Of a stretch of DNA of 64,000 nucleotides, positions 57,930-64,000 are shown piece after piece. The notes below the pieces were generated by a model. That model worked only from the letters and a program-made list of their open reading frames with translations, made no database searches and was not told where the DNA came from. Numbering within the stretch: the stretch's first letter is position 1; each line of letters opens with the position of its first letter. The translations under genes and the position numbers were made by a program. Source of the DNA: Rhamnusium bicolor (taxonomy: Eukaryota > Arthropoda > Insecta > Coleoptera > Cerambycidae); contig JANEYF010001958.1 in the NCBI GenBank assembly GCA_029963845.1, forward strand, positions 3,523,001 to 3,587,000. The letters are read 5' to 3'.

Positions 57930-58743
57930 TAATTACAATTGAGGATAATTTAAAAATTATAAAGAAACTCTTAAAGAAACACGGCTACCGTTCTTATAAA
58001 TATCAATTGCATCAATTTTTGGATGAGAATGATTATCAACGAAGAATAACCTTTTGTAATTGGTTACAGTTACGCCAATTAAAAAATGAGAATTTTATCG
58101 CCAATTAAAAAATGAGAATTTTAACAAAAACATTTTGTTCACTGATGAATCGAGATTTACAAACCTTGGGTTATTTAATCGAAACAACACTCGATATTGA
58201 GCAATTGAAAATTCTCACATTATGAGACAGGGGCGGTTTTAGGAGCGCTTTGTCTTCAATGTTTGATTAGGTGTATTGGGCGACCATATCATAGGTCCAA
58301 TAATTTTTGACGGAACTAACTGGACCATATCTAAATATCTAGAATTTCTCCAAAATATAATAGTTCCACAGATTAATCAAATTCCCAATACCAATATTGA
58401 CGAGGCTTACTTCCAACAAGACGGGGCTGGACCACACAATGCTATTATCGTTAGGGATTACTTAAATCAATTGTTTCCAGATCGTTGGATTGGGACCCAT
58501 GGTCCAGTCAGATGGCCTGCAAGGTCTCCTGACTTAATCCCACTCGCTTTTTTTATTTGGGCTCATTTGAAAAATAGAGTCTACATGACTGCTCCAACCA
58601 CAAGGCAAGATCTGGAAGAAAGAGTTCGGCACGAAATTGCACAAATAACACCTCAACAATTACAGAATGTTAGACGTGCAACAATAAGTCGCGCTACTCT
58701 GTGTATTAATCAAAACGGTGAACAGTTTGAACAATTTTTATAA
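57930..58743 (+). pseudogene. Mariner-like transposase, N-terminally truncated
   Basis: Across shifted frames: RKVITIEDNLKIIKKLLKKH, GYRSYKYQLHQFLDENDYQR (linker), ILFTDESRFTN (first Asp) and, in the frame 58276-58743, AYFQQDGAGPHNAI (second Asp) and WPARSPDLIPLAFFIWAHLK (third Asp; the usual LDFFLWG is altered). 36 residues separate the last two Asp, as in the 18 kb copy. Ends GEQFEQFL, stop at 58743. A 24-base direct repeat (CGCCAATTAAAAAATGAGAA-type, about 58074-58119) interrupts it. The HTH is missing. Related to, but clearly diverged from, the 12 kb and 18 kb copies. Confidence 0.82.
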
Positions 58744-59100
58744 TGGTTTATTATAATTTAGGTTTTAAATAGTTTTGTTATTCTATTTATTAATGGTTGT
58801 AACGTTTTATTAAAATTATTTCTTGTTTAATTTGTGTTTACCTTTTAAAAAATACTTTCATTATTACAAAGGATATCGTTAAGAAATGATTAATGGCGAA
58901 AAAATTATAGTTTATGAATCATTATTTCTGATTAATAAAAAAAATAGCACAGTTCCATTAAAAAAAATTTCCATAGGACCCCTACGGAAATGAAAATTAA
59001 AATTAAATTACGTTTTTTTTTTAAAAAAAAAAACCTAAAAATACTGGTACCTATCAGTAATTCAAACAACTATTTTCTTCTTTACAGACAAGTCTACAAC
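58744..59100. other. No gene; AT-rich, possible mariner 3' flank
   Basis: Homopolymer-rich sequence after the transposase stop. No matching terminal repeat found. Confidence 0.35.
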
Positions 59101-59457
59101 CTTACTAATAATTTCCATAGCCTACTTAGTAATTTACATACATCGCATTCGTCTGACGCGGCCATTTTGAAAAAATAAAAATTTTTGTATCTCACTTATT
59201 TTTTGGAATTTTTAAAATCTGAAAAAACTGTTGCACTTAGAAAGTTATGCCTAATGAGAAACCATCAAAAAAATATAGTCATTCCATTTAAGAAAAAAAA
59301 GTTGAAGTCACTTCCGGTTCAACCGGAAGTGATATTTTCATTCCTATTAGTCTAAAAGTAGCCCATTATTGTCTAATTTATGTGTGCCAAGAACCAAATT
59401 TTTAAATTCAAATGTAACCAAAATATTGGGGGCGTACATTGACTCGTGGCCACCCGG
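59101..59457. repeat. MITE-like repeat with 25-bp ETS-like palindrome
   Basis: The right end, reversed, reads CCGGGTGGCCACGAG after TA (59458-59459). The left end is uncertain. The centre at 59308-59332 is a perfect palindrome, TCACTTCCGGTT-C-AACCGGAAGTGA. Text around it resembles 62419-62765. Boundaries approximate. Confidence 0.5.
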
Positions 59458-60840
59458 TATACCTATTAAATATTATTACTTTTTTTATTATGTCTAATCT
59501 TGAGTGAAAAAGTTATCCGCGTTCAGTAATGCGGAAGCTCAGCTATTTCCATCATTTAAATTACATATTGATTTAAGCTTCTTCATAATCAAAGAATGTT
59601 GCTCGGCATTAAATGAGGTTTCATTAATTAGGAAACGATGGCATCAAGACTGACTTCTAATGGGGATAAAATTACAAGGCGTCGGAAGTAAATTAGTTGC
59701 TTTTTACAACCAACGTTATGAATATATTAAGCATTCCCTATTTCGTCCCAAAAATGTTTAAAAGTTAAGAAATATCTTGTTTTTATAAAAATAATAATTT
59801 TTTGTTTTTCAAAAAGTTTTTTATATAAAAACCCGTGTGTTTGACAAATCGTTCATATTTTACTATCCCTTACAAAAAAAAGCTTTCTGCCTCTTGCCCG
59901 TAACTCGATGATATATTTTTTCGCAAAGTATTTAATACCTATATCCGAACTACTTGGCACTTAACACGATTTCCACTTCCATCTAACACCATTATGAAGC
60001 GCAACCTTCTTCACCACAGGATACATTAAGGATTAAGGTCATCTGAGAGTGGGCCTGACAGCTTTGATACAGTCACACTATATTTGCCTCATTACAACAG
60101 CACACTACCAGGTTGACACCACGTTGTGTTGTATGCCACTTAATGGTGGATAGTTATTAGGTATACAATTAGGGAATTAATACCTCCTGAGAACAAATTA
60201 ATCACAATGATTTATTCTCTATACGTGACTAATTTGTGTCATTGGATGTGGTCAGGGCCGGACTGCCCAGGACAGCTCCCGTGAAAATAATTAACACAAC
60301 TATAAAAAGATGTATAAAATGTGTCTCTAATTGAGGGTGTATGTATTGCTATCATGCTTATTAACGGGGATGGAATGATGGATAAGTGTTGACACTTTTT
60401 CAGATTTGTATGGCTACTGCGAATCTGTTTTCAAGTTCTATGTGACACGTTTAATAATTTTTGAAAGACTGAAAGACTGCCCTTTCTTGTCTTCTCTTTC
60501 CTTCATAACTGCTTAATATTATACAGGTTAGAAACTTGCACATTATTAAAATACTACGATACATCTAACAGGCATAGTAACATTTTTATATCTTCACTTA
60601 TTTCCGAGATAACCCCACTAACTTTTGTTTTCCTTATGAGCGCCATTTTGTCTGTTTCATTGATTAAATAATGCTTTTTATGTGCTGTTCAAACCAGCTT
60701 CAGACATTTTTATACTTGCTTATATAAGGAACTTTTCCATTTTCTAAACAACCACCGATGACATCTGATAATGTTTTTTTGAGTTTCCTTGTTCTTTATT
60801 AAGAAAAGTATTCTCTCATAAATAACGCCGTCGCGCATAA
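59458..60840. other. No gene seen
   Basis: AT-rich sequence without recognised element up to the start of LINE coding text at about 60841. Confidence 0.4.
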
Positions 60841-62345
60841 GGAGGTCACCGTAGTAGTGTTTTTCGATATTGAGGGTACCTTCGATAAAGCTAGGAGTAC
60901 TATTATCTGCAATGCTCCTCGGACTAGGGGTACTGCTCCAGTACTGGTCAGATGGGTGAAATCTGCGCTGGAAGAGAGACGAGTTAGTGCTGCCTTAGGA
61001 GACTGTCAGTTGGACGTCGGGGTGAGGGGGTGGCTGTCCACAGGCCGCAGATAGACAACGTCATCAAAAAGTCCACTGCAACTTTCAGGCAATTGCGCCA
61101 AGCGGTAGGTAGGAACTGGGGCCTCAACCCACGGATCCTACATTATCTATATACCGCGTCCATCAGACCGATCCAGTATGGATCTGTGGTTTGGTGGCCG
61201 AGCGTGCGTGGACAGAGCGATCACGTCTCGAAAGCTGACAAAAGTTCAGAGACTAGCCTGCCTAGGAATCACTGGCGCAATCAGGCCGACACCGACAGCT
61301 ACTCTGGAGGTTCTGCTAGTCTTATCAACACTTCACTCGTGGATAAAGAGGGAGGCTATGGTGATCTATCTAAGAATGCGGGATTCTGGGAAGTGGCGGT
61401 GTTCAGGTACAGCTGACGGTCACGCAGCAATTGCTGGACTGGCGGAGAGGGTAATTCCCATCTCAATCCTAAAGGTGAGTGAAGCGAAATATCAGCTAAG
61501 GTTAGAAAGGAAATACACTCACACTCTTCTCAGTAGGGAGGAGTAGAGAGAAGGGAAAATTGACGTCCCCCCGGATTCTCTGGTGTGCTACACAGACGGA
61601 TCTCGGGTGGCCACTAGACCGTCCTCCAGGGCGGGAGTATATCTGGAAGGCAAATGAGTACAGGTGAGTTTTGCTCTAGGTTTGTACACCACGGTCTTTT
61701 AGGCAGAGGTTTACGCCATCCTAGCAGTGGCGGGTAAGCCTGAGGTTAGTAACGGGGCGGAACAGATGGTATACATCTGCTCCGATAGCCAGGCTGCTCT
61801 AAAAGCGGTGTGCTCCCCTAGAACGAGATCCATTTCCGTTCAGGAGTGCGGGGACGCCCTAGAACAGCTTGCCAGGTATAAACAAGTGAGACTGGTGTGG
61901 GTCCCGGGACACAGCGAACGAGAAGGCCGATGAATTGACTAGACTTTGAGCCGAGTAACCCTGTCTCGGGCCTGAGCCTAGGCATTACAAGAAGGCAGGT
62001 CACAACGGCCCTCAATGAGTGGATCCACGCAACAGCGAGGGAGCATTGGAGGACCAACAGGGCCTGCTGACAATCTCGAGATTTTGTGACGGAGCCGAAC
62101 AAATACAGAACGACCTGGTTACTGGCCGGAAGTCGGAAGACTCTGAATCTTTTAGTCGGAGTTCTGACAGATCACTGCAGACTTAGGAGGCATCTATCAT
62201 TGATAGGTATCGTACATGTCCAGGATGCGGGAGGGGTGAAGACATATATCTCACTTCCTGGGATAGTGTGAAGCGTTTGGGCGCCTGAGACATAGTATCT
62301 TCGGTTCTGAGGCGCTTCTACTGGAGGAGATAAGCTTTCTCCCAA
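60841..62345 (+). pseudogene. LINE retrotransposon remnant (RT, RNase H), G+C-rich
   Basis: The frame 60857-61054 has VFFDIEGTFDKARSTII (RT, first catalytic Asp block) and VRWVKSALEERRVSAALGDC, then VGVRGW where the PQGG block should come. The text then jumps to PQIDNVIKKSTATFRQLRQA, so the region with YADD is deleted. Frames to 61546 carry the thumb region (LYTASIRPIQYGSVVWWP; LTKVQRLACLGITGAIRPTP). Further on come VCYTDGSRVATR (RNase H Asp), AEVYAILAVA (Glu), YICSDSQAALKAV (Asp) and VRLVWVPGHSEREG, and finally HCRLRRHLSLIGIVHVQDAG. Many frameshifts and stops. Distinctly more G+C-rich than the flanks. Likely a Jockey/R1-type LINE, related to but not the same as the 47 kb one. Inactive. Confidence 0.83.
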
Positions 62346-62418
62346 AAAAAATTTTCTCGGTTTGAAATTGACAAAATGTAACGTGAAATATGCTGTTATT
62401 GAATTTATTTTAACTGTA

Positions 62419-62765
62419 CAGTGTAGCTCACATCTGTGTTCTTTCTACACACCAAGAAGCAAATGAAGATCTCCTAAACGAAGAAAGTTATAACGGTTCT
62501 TGTAAACCATTGCTTTTGTTAAATTTTTTATAAAATGTCAAATATCTCCGATAGATATGTGGCTCTTTTAAAAAATCAGAGATATACAGGATATTCCATT
62601 TAAAACAAGCAAATTTTTTATCGACTTCCGGTATAACCGGAAGTACCAAATGTTTGTAATTATTGGATTAGTCACACTGACGTTAGTAATTCCTTAAATT
62701 TAAAAAATTGTCTATTACATAATTTTCCCTATATCGATCGATGCAGTTCCCGGTGAGACACCCTG
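62419..62765. repeat. 347-bp MITE with TA duplication and ETS-like palindrome
   Basis: Left CAGTGTAGCTCACATC after TA (62417-62418). Right end, reversed, CAGGGTGTCTCACCGGG, before TA (62766-62767). At 62624-62644 ACTTCCGGT-ATA-ACCGGAAGT is an inverted pair. It is the best-bounded member of the family that includes 34295 and 59101. No coding capacity. Confidence 0.75.
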
Positions 62766-64000
62766 TATAGGTGTTTGAGAAAAGTACGAAAAATCTGACA
62801 CTATACTAGAAACTAAGAATGTTTTTATTGCCATTCCTTTATTTCGAGGATAGTCCTAGCACAACAGTTCAATCCCCTTTTGTTGTTTAAATTGCCTAGT
62901 TTAGTGCGAATAACTCTGATTCCGGAATTACTGCAATTTTGTATTTTAACGAGACTCGATTCTCCCACTTCCACTTTTATGCAAGTGCGAGATATGTTGC
63001 GAAATAGAAATGAATGGTATTATGATAGTTATAGTTGCCACTTTAATGAGGCGATTTCCGGAGTTTAACTGCTGCTAAGAAGTTTACAATTGGAATTGGA
63101 GGTAGATCTTTAATAGGTTTGAATATTCATCGAAGTTGTACCATTACCGGCGACGACGCGACGTTACGAGAACATTTATAGCCAGTTTCGACTTTACTGT
63201 TTCGAAATAAAGTACGTGGTGAAGAATGTGTCGTATACTTAACGTTTTAATTACTTGCGGATACTAAAAAGTAATAAATTTTTTTTGATCTAATTATATT
63301 TTAATTTTATTCTCAAATTCAGAAACATAGATTCGCTTGGCCTAAGCTCTATAGACTTAAAAAATTCTACCTTGAGGACACAATTAAAAAAATAAACACA
63401 AAACGTTATTAAAACGAAAATCCTTAAGATAGAAGTAAAATTAATTTAAAAATGGTAGTATTTAAATTATAATGTACTTTATATTCACTGTTTTGTAAAG
63501 CGTGCGCTAGTTCTCTTCAGTGTCTAACTGAAAAACTTTTTTTAATTGAATTTTGCTGAAATCTGAAGAAAAACACAAGCTTTTTTTAAATAATAAATAT
63601 ATTTCGAGAGTAGTGTTTATCTTGAAGCAATCAGAAATTAATTAGAAAAGGAAACTTTTTGTCGAGTGTACGACAAAATTAGCGATACAATTATTTAGGG
63701 GAACTTTTCGCTCTAATCTTAATCTTCCATATTTTATTCAATTTCAACTCAGCGATAAGTGAACCGTGTTATTACTGGTAATTATAATTTAAAATGCAGT
63801 CACAAAATATTTGAATTTCAATTGAATGTAGCATCGAACAGAGAATTTAAACGTGCTTTCGCGCACAATTTGGTCAATATCTCGCAAAGATGCAAAAAGA
63901 TGCAGCTAATTTTTTATACACTTTCGAAAAAATATTCATTGAACACATTCCAATAAGTTTCAAGACCAACCATCACCAACCGCGTAACTTATGGCTTTTT
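62766..64000. other. No gene seen
   Basis: AT-rich to the window end. Short frames at 62880-63068 and 63759-63956 carry no recognised domain. Confidence 0.4.

Noticed and set aside
62880..63068. 62-codon plus-strand frame
   Set aside because: No domain, and it lies between repeats in AT-rich DNA.

Overview
The window reads as repeat-rich, AT-rich arthropod DNA, most likely from an insect. The evidence is the mix of mobile elements, namely Tc1/mariner copies of the insect type, CGGBP1-like hAT copies, a Transib element and several non-LTR retrotransposons, together with short CCTAA/TTAGG runs resembling the common insect telomere repeat. The species cannot be fixed from this. No host protein gene, rRNA or convincing tRNA gene was found. 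Nearly every recognisable coding stretch is a decayed transposase or reverse transcriptase.

Layout. 1-7.4 kb: a decayed mariner copy with terminal inverted repeats (1079-2356), an 890-bp non-autonomous element with AACTTCCCGCTA ends (3929-4818), and a foldback repeat whose arms are telomere-like pentamers (5371-5905). 7.4-10.6 kb: a Transib element with 33-bp inverted ends beginning CACTATG and a broken RAG1-related transposase on the minus strand. 12-20 kb: two mariner-like transposases. One (17422-19958) sits between inverted repeats of about 450 bp; the other is followed by a LINE that abuts a rearranged mariner end. 20-25.3 kb: a LINE, then a deletion derivative of the mariner with 300-bp ends. 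25.5-27.6 kb: a large palindrome with hammerhead-like motifs.

27.6-57.1 kb: seven copies of one hAT lineage in three subfamilies (A: 27663, 36491, 52895; B: 29574, 49381, 55369; C: 43216). Five have 8-bp target duplications that match at 7 or 8 positions. Between them lie LINE fragments (32.7, 33.5, 39.0 and 47.1 kb), MITEs and foldbacks. 57.6-64 kb: two juxtaposed transposase fragments, MITEs carrying an ETS-like palindrome, and a decayed LINE with an RNase H domain.

No pathway or operon logic applies. The connections are parasitic: autonomous elements, their deletion derivatives, nested insertions, and a dispersed set of short stem-loop motifs of the form TGATGA - hairpin - GAAACG that resemble hammerhead ribozyme cores. 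All identifications come from reading the sequence; no database search was run.
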